Of a DNA stretch of 64,000 bases, positions 9,671 to 21,134 are shown piece by piece (position 1 is the first letter of the stretch; each line of letters opens with the position of its first letter). The stretch comes from Macrothele yani (lineage: Eukaryota > Arthropoda > Arachnida > Araneae > Macrothelidae). The DNA is taken from positions 45,092,905 through 45,156,904 of the forward strand of contig CM077010.1 of the NCBI GenBank assembly GCA_039090855.1. The letters are read 5' to 3'. Position numbers and translations under genes: made by a program. The notes under the pieces were generated by a model. It was given only the letters and a program-made list of their open reading frames with translations, did no database searches and was not told the origin of the DNA.

Positions 9671-10866
9671 CACTGAAAGGACAAATTATTACCTACACCA
9701 TAGTGAAAACACGAAATGTTGCAGGACCGCAGCAAATCGCGGTGTGCAGTAAAACCATTTTGGGGTATAAATGGAGTAGGTCGGTACGCACAGGAATACA
9801 TTCCGTCAAGTGCCAGCAGGGATCGAGGACGAGACTTAAGTTAGTTTGATCGAGGTCAGGTCGTGGGAGCCAGGAAGGCCAGATGTTCAATCAGCGAAAC
9901 GGCGAAACTGTTAGGAATTCCGCGACAAACCGTAGCAAGTGTGTACCAGTAGTACGTGAAATCCGGCAAAACCGCTAACAGTCTGATGAAATGTGGCCGT
10001 AAAAGTGCATTAGATGATCGAGTGCGCCCACGATTGGCCAGCATGGTGCAGACGAATCGGAAGGCTCGTTTTGCAGCAAATCACGTCAAACCTTAATGAA
10101 GGAGAATCCACAAGCGTATGCTAAAAGACAATCCGTCGACGAACGGCTTAACTCGGCTAGGGCGATCAACGACCACAACGTGTCCCGAAGATAACGGCAC
10201 AGCATCGCATGATTCGGCTGCAGTTTGCGAACGGAAACTGGAGTATGGATGATTGGAAAACACGTCATATGGTCTGATGAATCTCATTTTACCCTGTATC
10301 GTTCCGACGGAAGCAGCGTGTGTGACGTAAACCCGACAAAGCTATGGACCACGCATGCCCTGTTCGGGTACTACAGGTATTGTAACTGTTTGGACAGCTT
10401 TCACGTGGTCCGACCTGGGTCCCTTGGCACGTCTTGAGTCTCCCGTCACTGGTTCCAGCTATGTGCAGCTCGAGGCCGACCATCTCCACCCTTTTATTAC
10501 GTGCCTGTGTCCGAACCAAGTTCCGATCTTTCAACAAGACAACGCTCCACCTCATTGGTCTATGCTAGCAAACGACTGGCTCCAGGAGCATAGCAGTGTG
10601 CTTACCACACTTGCATGGCCCCTTCGCTCACCGGACATCAACCCCATGGAGAATCTATGGGACATATTGGAGCGAGCTGTTCGTCATCTCCACCTACATC
10701 TCTGCCTGCTCTACGCCAAGCACTCTTAGATTGTTGGTCAGCGATACCCGAGCGTGTTTTTCGGAACCTCTTTGCGTCCGTACCGCGACGTTTGGATGCT
10801 GTCCTCGAGCAAAGGTGGTGCCACACACTATTAGGTAGCTGTACGTAATAATTTGTCCTTTCAGTG
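9671..10866 (+). mobile_element. Tc1-like element with perfect TIRs, DD36E type
   Basis: The first 22 bases, CACTGAAAGGACAAATTATT and so on, are perfectly inverted at 10845-10866. TA flanks lie at 9669-9670 and 10867-10868. It is 1196 bp long. It starts only 11 bp after the right TA of the neighbouring Tc1 copy. The TIRs are intact although the transposase is broken, so the copy could still be mobilised in trans. Confidence 0.9.
9842..10845 (+). pseudogene. Tc1-like DD36E transposase, frameshifted
   Basis: The first HTH is near 9850-9960 (ISETAKLLGIPRQTVASVYQ, followed by a stop). The first catalytic aspartate is in VIWSDESHFTLYRSDG (about 10270). The second lies in IFQQDNAPPHWS (about 10530) and the glutamate in SPDINPMENLW (about 10630-10660). 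I count 36 residues between the last two, giving DD36E rather than the DD34E of the intact copies. Frame breaks occur near 9951, 10440 and 10730. Confidence 0.8.
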
Positions 10867-10925
10867 TAGAACAATTACGTAGGTTGCTTTATGAATGCAC
10901 TATTTTTCTTGAAGGAAATCTCGTA

Positions 10926-11184
10926 TTAATCCTTTAACGACCGTGACCCAAAAAATCATGTATCACTCTAAATACCATAACGCCCGAAACTGTCTGTTAT
11001 TTCACTTCTTTGTTTAATAACAACAATAGTGATTGAGGGTGACTTCTTCTGATCCCTCATAGGTTCAGAAATTTTGAAAAACAAGTAAGGCAGGAAATCT
11101 GATTCACTCTAGACAGGCGTTTCGGGCGTCTATGGTCGTTTGTACGTACGGGAGCTTTAGGCGTTATGGTCGTGAATGGGTTAA
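10926..11184. mobile_element. piggyBac-like TTAA MITE, copy 1
   Basis: It is a 259-bp non-coding unit bounded by TTAA (10926-10929 and 11181-11184). The ends are imperfect inverted repeats (ATCCTTTAACGACCGTGACC against AACCCATTCACGACCATAAC). A second copy at 28421-28687 matches it along its whole length. TTAA targets with CCC(T)TT-type ends are typical of piggyBac-derived MITEs. Confidence 0.7.
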
Positions 11185-12396
11185 AAAAATATTTTGCCCA
11201 CAATATCTGTCGCATCAAATATATTGATGAGGGCATATAAAAAAAAAGCCAACATCAGTTGCAAACGTATACTACTGATACAGAACGAACGCATATTCTG
11301 TGAGCTACTGTATTAAAATATTAATACCACTCTAAAAGTATTGTTTGCGAATATGCTTTTTATACAGAATTCCTTTAACCATGTGGTCATATTTCTCTTT
11401 TGGCGATGCAAGTAATGATAAATTTAAAAGAATGTAATGCATGCATTTCATATCACTATCCCTGTTTTACGAGAATTTATGGTTCTAAGTAAAAACGAAT
11501 ATTATATATTAAATATTCAGTAAAATTTAGCATCTGTAAAGAGCTCAAACTTTTTCGTGCTGTTTTGTGGGGGAGCTCAGTGGTTGTTAACCTGGAACCT
11601 GAAATTTCATGGGCTGTCACATTTCGTCATGGTATTTTGCGGCGAACTATTGTAGCTCTTGATGCTACTTTCACCTCTGTCGTCTCCACAACTTGCTAAC
11701 ACAAAGTGTCTTGTGCAAGAAAAAAACGCCATTGGGTTTCCTGTGAATGAAAGTCATCCGTAGTACTTTTAACACGGTATGCCCATTGAGCGAATATATC
11801 TGGCAGTTGGCCATTGTATTCGAATGCTGTCGTTAACGCTTGAGCGATTAAGCAGGACTGGGAAAAACGACCGCACGTGGCTTAACGTGACCGCAGATAT
11901 TCGTTCGTGCTACCATTTTTTTCTCTCTCTCTCTCGCCTTTTAACCGTAACCTGCATTCATGTCCTTTCAATAATATCTTGAAGGCATGAATGTATTCAG
12001 TGGTTTTATTCCTTCTCACCTTACTCCATTCATGAGTCATCTTCAGTTCTTCCCCATCATCGAATTAAAAAAATAGACACGAACAGAATTGGAAGTTGCA
12101 TGTGCTCTAAAAACTGAAATATCAAAGCATGTGAATACATTTTTGCTGATTTTCCATAAACTGTGCACTTGTAAATGGAAAAGATGTTCTTTTAAGTAAT
12201 TAAACATGCAATTAAGTCAAAAATGTACGCACGTACTCATGTTTATTTATTTATTCACCATGTTCCCTCAGTTTTGCTGTTTATCGGATCTTTAGCGTCA
12301 TTCTAATACTACACTTCAAGTGCTTCCAGTTTTGTTGTTGTTGTTGCTGTTGTTTGCCTTCATAGAACAAAATCGAGCAGGTATAGCCCTTCATTA
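11185..12396. other. Intergenic AT-rich stretch, nothing recognised
   Basis: No conserved frame, TIR pair or tRNA-like segment was found. It holds only a short GTT microsatellite at about 12331-12356. The small open frame at 11779-11982 has no family resemblance and I do not call it. Confidence 0.4.
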
Positions 12397-12398
12397 TA

Positions 12399-13612
12399 CA
12401 CTGAAGAGCAATTGAATTAGAGATAACTCTCTAGTAACGTGTAGCACCACCTCTCGCCCTGATGACGGTGGTAATTCGTCTCGGCATGGACTCGACAAGA
12501 TACCGGAAGCCATACGGAACCACGACCCCTGAACATGCTCCCACAGTTCACGAAGATTTGATGGAGGGTCAACAGAGCATCGAAAAACTGTCCCGATGGC
12601 ATCACAGATGTGCTCGATGGGATTGAGGTCAGGTGACCAAGCTGGCCAAGGAAGCGAAGTCACATCGGTGGAGTGTTCATCCGACCATTCGAATACAATT
12701 CGGGACCGATGCCACGGTGCATTGTCTTGTTGCAGGATGAGGTCCCCTGTGGGATGTTGAAGACGCACAAACGGGAGCAAAGAGTCGTCCAGGATATCTC
12801 GGTAACGTTGACCTGTGAGGGACAATGTCATACATACCAGGTGCACCATTTCAGTCCACGTAAACAGTCCCCAGGCAAGAATGCCACCCGCACCAGCTTG
12901 ACGAGTACCCTGCTGGCCAGAAGGATCCATCGCTTCATGTGGTTTGCGCCGTACTCGTATCCTGTCATCCGCAGCATGTGCCAACGTGATTCTCGACTCA
13001 TCAGTCCAGGCAACATTTCCCCACATGTCTAGGGTCCAGTGGCGATGTTCCCGCGCCCATGCTAATCTTTGCACCCTGTGATGTGCGGTCAGCAGCGGTA
13101 CCCTCGTGGGACGATGGCTTCTGTACCCCATAGCGAAGAGATGGTTCTAGATGGTGTGGCTGCTTACACGTTTTTGTGCACCAGCGTTAAATTGCCGAGT
13201 GATTTCTTGCACTGTGGCCCGTTTAACCGCTGTTACAATGCGAGCTAGCAGACGATGACCCCGCTCATCCACAGGTTGTTGCCCACGGAAGTTGGCCCTA
13301 GCAGGGATGGTTTTCCCTGATTCAATGTACTCACGGTGCATCAGTGACACGGTGGCTCGTGAAAATCCCAGTGCCTGCACGACTTCCGAGATGGAGTTAC
13401 CCATTCGTCGGTCCCCGAAAATTTGTAACACGATCAAATGCGCTTAGATCCTTCATTTTACCCATACTGCGTCAAACTCTTACTGATTCCCGTCGCATCA
13501 CTCCTTATATTGTCGGATCGCTGCATACGTCATGTCGTTTCCGTTTACAGGGCCGCTAACAGCGCCACATTTGCATAACGCCAGCTGTCTCTAATTCAAT
13601 TGCTCTTCAGTG
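12399..13612 (-). mobile_element. Tc1-like element with perfect TIRs, DD36E type, minus strand
   Basis: CACTGAAGAGCAATTGAATT at 12399-12418 is perfectly inverted at 13593-13612, with TA at 12397-12398 and 13613-13614. It is 1214 bp long. Its transposase is nearly intact, so this is among the younger insertions in the window. Confidence 0.93.
12431..13437 (-). pseudogene. Tc1-like DD36E transposase, one stop and one frameshift
   Basis: Reading begins at the ATG complementary to 13435-13437. The first HTH is MGNSISEVVQALGFSRATVS and the second ends ...QFNAGAQKRVSSHTI. A single in-frame TAG at 13147-13149 follows, after which the same frame continues NHLFAMGYRSHRP. The catalytic region is well kept: VAWTDESRI, LQQDNAPWHRSR and SPDLNPIEH, with 36 residues between the second aspartate and the glutamate. 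Near 12500-12530 the frame shifts; the family-like C-terminus ending RGGATRY with a TAG at 12431-12433 lies in another frame. Without that shift the main frame reads through the TIR and stops only at a TAA formed by the flanking TA. Confidence 0.88.
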
Positions 13613-13699
13613 TAGGTAGTCTACGTAATTTTAATGTTGCATCCTCACTGATGAACAAAATTAAACTTTTTTCTTGGCACATGACGGAAAATACCTGAT

Positions 13700-13923
13700 T
13701 TTTTTTTTTTTTTTGATTGGAGGTTTAACGACCACCGTGAGCAACTCAATGGGCTATAAGCAGTCGCCCGTCCCTAATTTAGGGTCACTGGTTCCAGGGA
13801 AGGGAGAGAGCCAGTGCCGTAAGACAAACACAACATCCATGCCTCACCGGGATTCGAACCCGGACCCCTTACGGACGAATGATCAGAGGCCAGCGCCTTA
13901 GACCACTGCGCCACCGGGGCGGC
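13700..13923 (-). repeat. tRNA-derived SINE (family A), full length, with target duplication
   Basis: On the minus strand: a tRNA-like head beginning GCCGCCCCGGTGGCGCAGTG (A box GTGGCGCAGTGG), a B box GGTTCGAATCCC, a body ending GGTCGTTAAACCTCC, and an A-rich tail (poly-T at 13699-13714 here). Direct repeats GAAAATACCTGAT (13687-13699; 13924-13937 with one extra A) flank it, showing LINE-driven insertion. This is the best reference copy for about twelve others in the window. Confidence 0.95.
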
Positions 13924-14129
13924 GAAAAATACCTGATCCTAATAGAATCTTGCAAGCCGAATTCAAAAATGTAGGTACTCTTTCCTTCCATCATCCACGG
14001 CTTTGTTGGGACACCCCTGTTAGGTGTGAGAGAAATGTGTATATTTACATACATTCAGGGCACTATTGAACTTACCTAAAATGTGAGAGTTGCTGATTTC
14101 CTTCTGTGTTTGGCTTCTGGAACATCCCT

Positions 14130-16600
14130 CCATCAGCGTCCAACAGTAATCAGCAATCATTATTGCACCCCATTGTCCCTGGTACGTCTATTCCATGGCA
14201 GAGATGTCTTAGTGGAATCGCGCTCCATATTCATCACTAACAGTACCCAGATCATCAAGGAAGAAATCCATGTGGGAGTCCAAGAAATGTGTTTTGAGGG
14301 ACATAGTACAGGCCATATCTTTGCATGACTGTAAAAGTTCACACACAATCTCACAGTAGTTCTGGGCTTTGAAATTTCCTAAACACTTTTGCACAATACT
14401 TTTAAATGACTTCCATGCTGATTTTTTAACACACGATGAAATGTTTCCTACGGATAAAGAAACCCATCACCATTTTTATCCATTGCCTTCACAAAGTTTT
14501 TGGAAAACCCTAACTTTATACGAAGTGGAGATGGAAGAATCATGTCAGAGTTGACTAGTGGAAGACGTATAACATTTTTCTGTCCAGGCGTCAGTGATTC
14601 ACGCTTTGGCCATTCTTTCTTGATGTAATGATGTTTCTTGTCCCTGCGCTCCCATTCGCACAAGAAACAACAAAACTTAGTATAACCGACCTGCAAATCC
14701 ATTAACAACGCAATGACTCTTAAATCGCAACATATGGCCCAACAATACTTATACTGAATGCTTCCCAACAGGATTTGCATATTTTCATGTGCTTCCTTCA
14801 TGTTAGTTGCATAACCTAACGGCACAGAAGGAAATTGGTCCCCATTGTGCAAAAGGACAGCCATCAAACTACGTTCCGAAGAGCCAATGAACAGTCTACA
14901 CTATGTTGTTTTAATGCTCATGATCAAGAACGTCCATCACAGCGCGAATATTGTTGCAGTACACTAACTCATTTTCTGCAGAACAGAAATCTTCAAACTC
15001 TTCCTGCAGGTTCGATAAAAACACACTTTTGTGTCATTATGAAGGAGATTCCAGCCTTTCAGCTGAAAATCCAAGAGTTTGTCCCGTTCTTTAGACAATT
15101 TCAAATCCCGAACGAGGTGGTTTAATTCGCCTTGAGTTAACAGATGAGTTTCACATGAAGAGCTAGCTGCAGGGTGTCCCACAAAGAACTCCCTATTTTT
15201 AAAATGAAATAACTCGGAAACGGAGATCGATAGAAGAATGAAACAAGTGGTAAGTTTATTTTGAAAGCCGTAAAAATCTGATACAGAAGTTTTAAAATTA
15301 CTTACAAATGTTGCCGACAGGTGGCGCTGTACGCTTTATTCGCAGTAGGGCGCCTGAGAAATAGTCTATAAACTCTCCTTTGCAAGCAGTCGTTGCAATC
15401 ACATGACAATCGATTCAAAATGTGCACCTTTCGCAGCGCAGAGATGGCGCAAACGAAGAATGAAATTTTCAGTCACCCTCTGTGGTGTGTCAACGGAAAT
15501 GGACGCACATGCCTCACCGATAAACTCTTCAAGCTCGACCAGTGTTGCAGAATTGTTCTGGAAAACAGTGTCCTTCAATGTGCCGCCACAAAAAGTAGTC
15601 GCAGGGGGTAAGATCGGGTGAGTATGTTGGCCAATCCATGCCTGTTCCAGTAAATGTGGAATAGTTCAAAGTAATGACTCTATTCTCGAAGTATTCCTCA
15701 AGAAAGGCAAAAACTGCTGGGGTACGGTGTGATCGGGTCCCATCTTGCATAAACCACGAAGTCCCTGATACTCGGGTACCAGAAAAACTCGTTGCTCCAC
15801 GGAATACATGGCTTCATACACTTCCTTCAGTACGTTAACCTCCTTTCACGTTTCGACAGCGAAACTGTCCGAAGACTGATCGCTCTGTGCTTTACAGCAT
15901 TATTTATAGGACCGCACTGCGACTACGGCGTACAGAGCCACCTTTCGGCAACATTTGTAAGTAATTTTGAAACTTCTGTATCAGATTTTTACGGCTTATC
16001 AAATAAACATACCACTTGTTTTATTCTTCTATCGATCTCCGTTTCCGAGTTATTTCATTTTAAAATCAGGGAGTACTTTGTGGGACACCCTGTACTTGCT
16101 TCAAAAGTAGGGTCATACCGCTCCTCATATTCAACTTCGGTAACTGAATCATGTTTCGATTCAGCGCTTTTAATATAACATGTGTAGGACGATGTCGTAC
16201 AGGTAAGTCCTCACTGTGTGGAATTGGCCCGATAAATGGCAAATTTGAGTTCTGCACTGTGTGCTTGCATTTACTACTAATTCCTTTAACCTTTGTAATA
16301 CGTAAATCACCGTCCGATGAATGATCTTGTGGTTCACGCCATACAACGGGTATCGCAAAACTCTAGTGCAGAATCCCCTTAGCCCAATCTGTCAGACCTT
16401 TCACACAGGTCGCACAGCAGATACGAGGGGGCCAGCTCTTATTTTGATCCATCACCTTGCAGCCAAAATATAGTCATAACATTTTTTAACTAGTGGAGTA
16501 AAACTTTGTCGTTGATATTTAAAATGTCAAATTCCCACAAACATAGCAGACGTTATCGGGATGATTTACACACTTCCTTGGCATATTTGCTCACTATATA
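14130..16600 (-). pseudogene. Repeat-borne arthropod protein family of unknown function, copy 1, broken
   Basis: The minus strand reads in pieces, in order from 16600 down: a Cys segment SWPPRICCATCVKGLTDW, then FAIPVVWREPQDH, then PFIGPIPHSEDLPV (about 16215). After the mariner at 15170-16092 come SSCETHLLTQGELNHLVRDL (15170-15105) and AVLLHNGDQFPSVPLGYATN (about 14850). Next are LQVGYTKFCCFLCEW (about 14700-14650), PKRESLTPGQKNVI (about 14600) and KLGFSKNFVKAMDKNG (about 14500). The end reads MSLKTHFLDSHMDFFLDDLG (about 14310-14250) and ADYCW (about 14155). I recognise this as a protein family recurring in arthropod genomes, but I know no established function. The paired Cys motifs suggest zinc binding. 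A second, differently broken copy lies at 58870-60110. Confidence 0.75.
15170..16092 (-). mobile_element. mariner-type element with ~85-bp TIRs, internally decayed
   Basis: CAGGGTGTCCCACAAAGAAC at the left is inverted at the right end (16073-16092). Pairing extends about 85 bp inward through GAAATAACTCGGAAACGGAG and beyond, so the TIRs are far longer than in the Tc1 copies. The right flank has TA at 16093-16094; the left has lost it. The minus-strand frame 15750-15529 carries MQDGTRSHRTPAVFAFLEEY and WPTYSPDLTPCDYFLW, the catalytic end of a DDxD mariner-like transposase. The rest is missing or shifted. It inserted into the protein-family copy at 14130-16600. Confidence 0.8.
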
Positions 16601-16942
16601 ACACACCATATTTACACAGTAGCTACAAATCACTTGACAACAGAATGTAAACTCACTGGGTGCGCACAAAGAGAATGGCTATGCAATACTATCGCGTTCA
16701 TGAAGCATCACTCTGAAATGACACAGCATACTGCTGTTTGGCGCCACTTCGCGACGCGGCGGGGCATGAATCATCTTGCTCATTGGCTTCCGGTTTCCGG
16801 AGCACATACAGCTAGTGCCTTCATAATGTTAAATTGTTTGTGGCCACCCTATGTTAGAAATCAGTTAAAATATTACTATTCGTGCATTAGTTTATTACCG
16901 AAAAAACGCCTGAATTTCCAAAAGAAAACAATAATAAAAATC
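16601..16942. other. Spacer without recognised features
   Basis: Unique-looking sequence lies between the protein-family relic and the Tc1 fragment. The short open frame 16634-16972 shows no family resemblance. Confidence 0.35.
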
Positions 16943-17302
16943 TCATTGTACAAAACTGAGGATAGCCTCTAGCAGGCGTCTGGAGATGGTTTTGGTAGAC
17001 ACAGGAGTCCCTTGTACAGCTGCCACGTGTCTCTGGATATCGGACAAGGACGTGCGTGCCGCGTTCACGATCTCACAGTGCGCTCTGCTGGTGGTGTGTC
17101 TGGGTCGTCCGGAGCCAGTCCGCCGTGTCCGAGTGTCTTCCCGTGTCCATTGCTCCCACCACGATCGCAACGTACTGTCCAACCGGCCCAAATGGCGATC
17201 AATTCGGCGAGCCGGCCACGCTGCCTTTCTCATCTTGACGATACGTCCTCGTTCAAACTCCGTCAGTTGCCCGTATGCACAAATACGGCGGCTCCTCGGC
17301 AT
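16943..17302 (-). pseudogene. Tc1-like transposase, N-terminal half only
   Basis: A clean 119-residue frame gives MPRSRRICAYGQLTEFERGR, then an HTH (KMRKAAWPARRIDRHLGR) and the GRPRHTT linker. The second HTH follows (CEIVNAARTSLSDIQRHVAA through VSTKTISRRLLEA) and a stop. The catalytic domain is absent. The next Tc1 copy begins 34 bp beyond its 5' end. It could still fold as a DNA-binding domain, but no expression evidence is possible here. Confidence 0.75.
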
Positions 17303-17337
17303 GTCTAACGCTCAGGGATCTCACCTGACTCTTATTA

Positions 17338-18791
17338 CACTGCTGGCCACCCAAAATGCAACACCAAGAAGGAAGCATCCGATTGGCCTGAAATTCGCAG
17401 CATGCATCGCCCGCGAGAGGACATACAAGCGATTAGCATTCCAGGGCATATGTAAATCATGTGCGCCCGGCAAGCCACCGAGAATCACTATAAGAAGGGT
17501 GCACAGAAGGTGGGGTGTAAGTTGTGGAAGTGTGTTGTGCTGCCGGACCTGTGCATGCGAAGCTTGCTGATGCCTCGTCGCAGAATACGGCAGTCAATGC
17601 AGCGCGTTTCGGAGTTCGACAGAGGACGAATAGTGGTTTATCGCGACAGCGGTTTATCGTACCGAGACATCGGCGCCCATGTCGGACGACATCCAGCCAC
17701 AGTGAGGCGTTTATGAATTCGGTGGGTGTAGGAGGGACGGACGGACCAACGTGAGCGATTGCCGCAACCGCGGCACACCACCGAACGAGAGGACCGGCAT
17801 GTTGTGCGGCGGGCATTGACGGCTCGCACCGCCACATCACCAACGTTAGCGCAGGAATTAGGGTGTGTTGCGCAACAACCTGTGTCAACATGTACCGTTT
17901 GACGTCGTCTGCAGGAGCGGGGACTTGTCGCACGGCGCCCATTGCTACGATTACCATTGACGTTACACCACCGGCAAGTGCGGCGGCAGTGAGCCGTTGA
18001 ACGCCGAACCTGGACTACGGAATGGCACGAAATTGTCTTCTTCGACGAATCCCGCTTCTGTCTGCAACACCACGATGGTCGGATCCGCGTGTGGCGGGAC
18101 CGCGGCGAGAGACTGTATGACGCCTGCATTATACATCGCCATACCGGTCCGTTGCCTGGCGTTATGCTCTGGGGCGCAATTGGATATGGCGCCTGAACCC
18201 CTCTGGTACGCATCGCCGGTACACTCAAGAGCCACAGCTACATCTCCGACGTTTTGGAGCCTGTAGTCCTCCCTTACCTGCAGGACCTGCCAGCTGCCAC
18301 GTTTCAACAAGACAATAATGATGTCCTGTTGAAATGTGGCGGCTGTGGCCGGTTTCAACGATGCGCGCCCGCACGTGGCACGCATCGTGGAACAATTCTT
18401 TACGGCCCACCAGGTGTCACTGCTACCGTGGCCTGCCTGTTCTTCCGATATGTCGACAATCGAACACGTTGGTCACTGATCGGCAACCGAGTGGCCCGGC
18501 AAGCACCACCCGCGGCTACGCCTGATGAACTGTGGCAACGTGTGGAAGTAGCCTGGACCGACATACCCCAAGCTCACATCCAAAGCCTCTTTCGTTCGAT
18601 GCCGCAGCGTGTAACGGCCGTTATTGCCAGCCTTGGGGTTCACACGAACTATTGATGTCTGCATGTTCCGCAAGTCGCACGGGCCTGTAAGCTTAATCGT
18701 TTCATCTTTGTATCTGTTGTTATGTGTCCAGTAAATCTGGCTTTGCTATCTCGTGTCCTTCTTGGTGTTGCATTTTGGGTAGCCAGCACTG
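17338..18791 (+). mobile_element. Tc1-like element, complete ends
   Basis: The TIRs are CACTGCTGGCCACCCAAAAT (left) and CAGTGCTGGCTACCCAAAAT (reverse complement of right), continuing GCAACACCAAGAAGG in both. TA flanks lie at 17336-17337 and 18792-18793. It is 1454 bp long and unusually GC-rich for the window. Confidence 0.9.
17570..18655 (+). pseudogene. Tc1-like transposase, broken at the catalytic core
   Basis: The start MPRRRIRQSMQRVSEFDRGR and the HTH GLSYRDIGAHVGRHPATVRR run into an in-frame TGA-type break near 17714. The catalytic blocks follow: IVFFDESRFCLQHHDG (about 18025), GVMLWGAIGYGA (about 18160), TFQQDN (about 18300), then in a shifted frame MSTIEH (about 18450). The end is IASLGVHTNY with a stop at 18653-18655. 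At the second catalytic aspartate codon (18311-18313) an inverted duplication of about 18 bp has been inserted and breaks the frame. The long minus-strand frames here (17638-18385) are shadows. Confidence 0.82.
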
Positions 18792-19018
18792 TAGTTTAAA
18801 TGATTGGCTTCGCGGTGAATGAATGTTGAACAGGCGGGGGAAAATGTGCATTTGCGTGTTGATTAAAGATTTTTGGAGAAGAAACATTTTCTTTCCTTAT
18901 TGAATAGCGCTTGTGATTGGTTGGCTCCTGCGACTGCAGACAGTCCACTCTTTCCATTTCCTGTTAAAAAATCTATTAATTGATAGAATTACATTTCAAA
19001 GTTCTGATGACGTGTTCA
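18792..19018. other. Short spacer, nothing recognised
   Basis: Unique-looking sequence separates the Tc1 copy at 17338-18791 from the inverted monomer array. Confidence 0.35.
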
Positions 19019-19623
19019 TTTCTTAGCACGTCTTTTGTAAAACGTGTTTATGTTGTCGGTTTGTCCGTCAGACTGTGGACACCATATCTCCGCAACCATT
19101 AGTCCGATTTGAAAAATTATTTTTGCATAGGGAAGCTTGAAATCTGCAAATGATGATCCTTTATTTCGTTTTTTTTTTTTTTTTATGATGCACAATTTCG
19201 CAGCTAGAGGGCTTAAATGCAAATGCTATCGAATTAAAAATACATTTTATTCCACATATTTGCATCTGAACAACCGATTGAAAAAATATTTTACCTTTCG
19301 ATTACATTCATGTCGAAGAGTATTTTATGTATAGTCACTTTTTCAAGTTACGCATAAATTTTCCGCTAGGGGGTAAAAATAAATTGCCTTTTCACCGGTA
19401 TCTCTACTTCTAAAATTCCGATTTGAAAAATTCTTCCTGCAGAGGATACAGCTCTTGATGGGAATATTTTGTATATATTTTCTAATTTTTGCTAAATAAT
19501 GGTTTGGCCACCAAGGAGCGTAATTGTTAAATTCAGCTGCTCATGAATTTGTCACAAGATCTGAGCTTCTAAAATCTCGAATCAAAAATTACTTCGTGTA
19601 CCCATGTCACTCACGCGGATAAG

Positions 19624-21134
19624 CCAAAACCCCTTGGATTGAAAGCCCCACCGCGCGAACTACGAAGGGGTGGGACGTCACGGTCAGAGGGCCATCGCAA
19701 TCCCTCTCTCCTGAGAGGTCAAAGGGCAAACGTAAGGGGAATGCCGATATTAGCTTCGTGTTCATGCAGCATTGATCAGTATTGAACTTTCGGTAGTCGT
19801 GCACGTGAGTAAGCATTTTTTTTTACAACATGCCTGGAAAATATTGAGTGCCTTTATATAGGTCTAATTACAAAACACATACAAAAGCCACTGTTTTCAG
19901 CTTTCCTGAAGGGGAAAGCTTCAGAAGAAAGGAGGATTTCTTCCGCAGCAATGAAAAATTTTGAACCCACCGTGAATTCAAAGGTTAGTTAAGTTTTCAT
20001 GACAGCATTTTTTGCTTTCGTTGTAAATACAATTATAATTTAGTGAATTGTTAGTCGTTTTTTTTTTTTAATTATTGACTGAGTAAATTTAAGGGACTTC
20101 CGATTATCAGCTCATTATTTGTTGTCGTTTAAATAATGGTATTAATAACCAATCAACATTTCATTTCCATAAAGTAATAGTTATTTTTCTTTACAAAATT
20201 CGTAGTAGGTTGTTTTCAAATTGAAAAAAAAAAAAAAAAAAAAAAAAAAAGATGTACATATATTATCAGCGCATAAAGTACTAAGGTTAACCAGTCAAAG
20301 AAACTGGCAATAAATAATTACGTTATTTATTAATCAACATTTCATTTCCGTAAAACAAATGTCATTTTTCTTCATAAAATTGCTGTGTATCAGAGTCCTA
20401 ATTAAAACAAGAATTCGGAATTAATATATTCCATGTTCATTTGACAAATAACTTTTTCTTAAATGATTTTAATTTATATATATTTTTTTTTTACCTTCTA
20501 GAAATAGTTGCAAGATTTAAGCACACATTTTACCGTATTTTCAGTAAATATACTCACTAAATCGGATATTTTGCTTTCGGGTTCGTTATGTAATTACGGA
20601 AAAGTGTTTTCTTTTTTTGCTTTCATTTAAATAAATCGAACGCGAAGGGAATTTCTAAATGTTTTAAGTGAAATTATTATGTTCATACAGTCCTACCAAT
20701 TTGCCATTAAAAAGATCGTACTTCCAAAAATGCTTCACGTAAAATGCTGGGTTTTGTACGTTATGCGCGAAAAAACTTATTTTTTTGCTCCTTTAGCCAA
20801 ATTGAAAACTAAAGGAAAAATTTCATGAAATCATTTCCCAGCACAAGAGCAAAACTTTGGAATTCCCAGATTTACGGATATCATCGCTGGAAAATGAGAA
20901 AAAAAAAATGAAATCTAAGGACAAAAAATAAAGAGAAAAAAAGACCCGGTCGATTTATTGTTGTGTGCGCAAATTGTCTAATATCGCACTCGGGAAATAA
21001 TTTCTCTGCGTAAACACTGCGGTATTTCGTCGGCGTTTTCAGGAGCGGACAGTTCGAGGCTCGAGTCGGTCGGCCCACTAGCTTTGACATCACATATCAG
21101 TTCGGAGGCTTTCTTAATCTTTAGGGGGTTTTGG
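19624..21134 (+). mobile_element. THAP-bearing DNA transposon (P-like?)
   Basis: The ends pair as inverted repeats CCAAAACCCCTTGGATTGAA... against CCAAAACCCCCTAAAGATTA... (reverse complement of 21115-21134). The direct repeat ATAAG flanks it (19619-19623, 21135-21139; ATAAGCC if the TIR starts two bases later). The uninterrupted paralogue near 27250 reads across this junction. It is 1511 bp long, with one THAP-like exon near the 5' end and mostly AT-rich filler, including a 29-A run near 20222-20250. THAP domains open P-element transposases, but the short target repeat does not fit the 8 bp of P elements, so the superfamily is open. Confidence 0.65.
19830..19983 (+). pseudogene. THAP zinc-finger exon, decayed
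   Basis: From the ATG at 19830 the translation resembles the start of a THAP domain: MPGKY, an in-frame stop where a cysteine is usual, VPLYRSNYKTHTKATVFSFP, then EGESFRRKEDFFRSNEKF and HREFKG. The family has C-x2-4-C early, FPKD, a W and then C-x2-H; here the first cysteine position is a stop and the second is Y. It ends at aagGTTAGT, a plausible splice donor (GT at 19984-19985). In a P-like transposase this domain binds the element's internal DNA sites. Confidence 0.6.

Noticed and set aside
12673..13032. Plus-strand 119-residue frame
   Set aside because: Antisense shadow of the minus-strand DD36E transposase.
17638..18385. Long minus-strand open frames (196 and 140 residues)
   Set aside because: They are GC-driven shadows of the plus-strand Tc1 transposase relic; no motifs of their own.
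20222..20250. Poly-A run of about 29 as the tail of a processed retrocopy
   Set aside because: No upstream coding or SINE sequence and no flanking duplication; it lies inside the THAP-bearing element.
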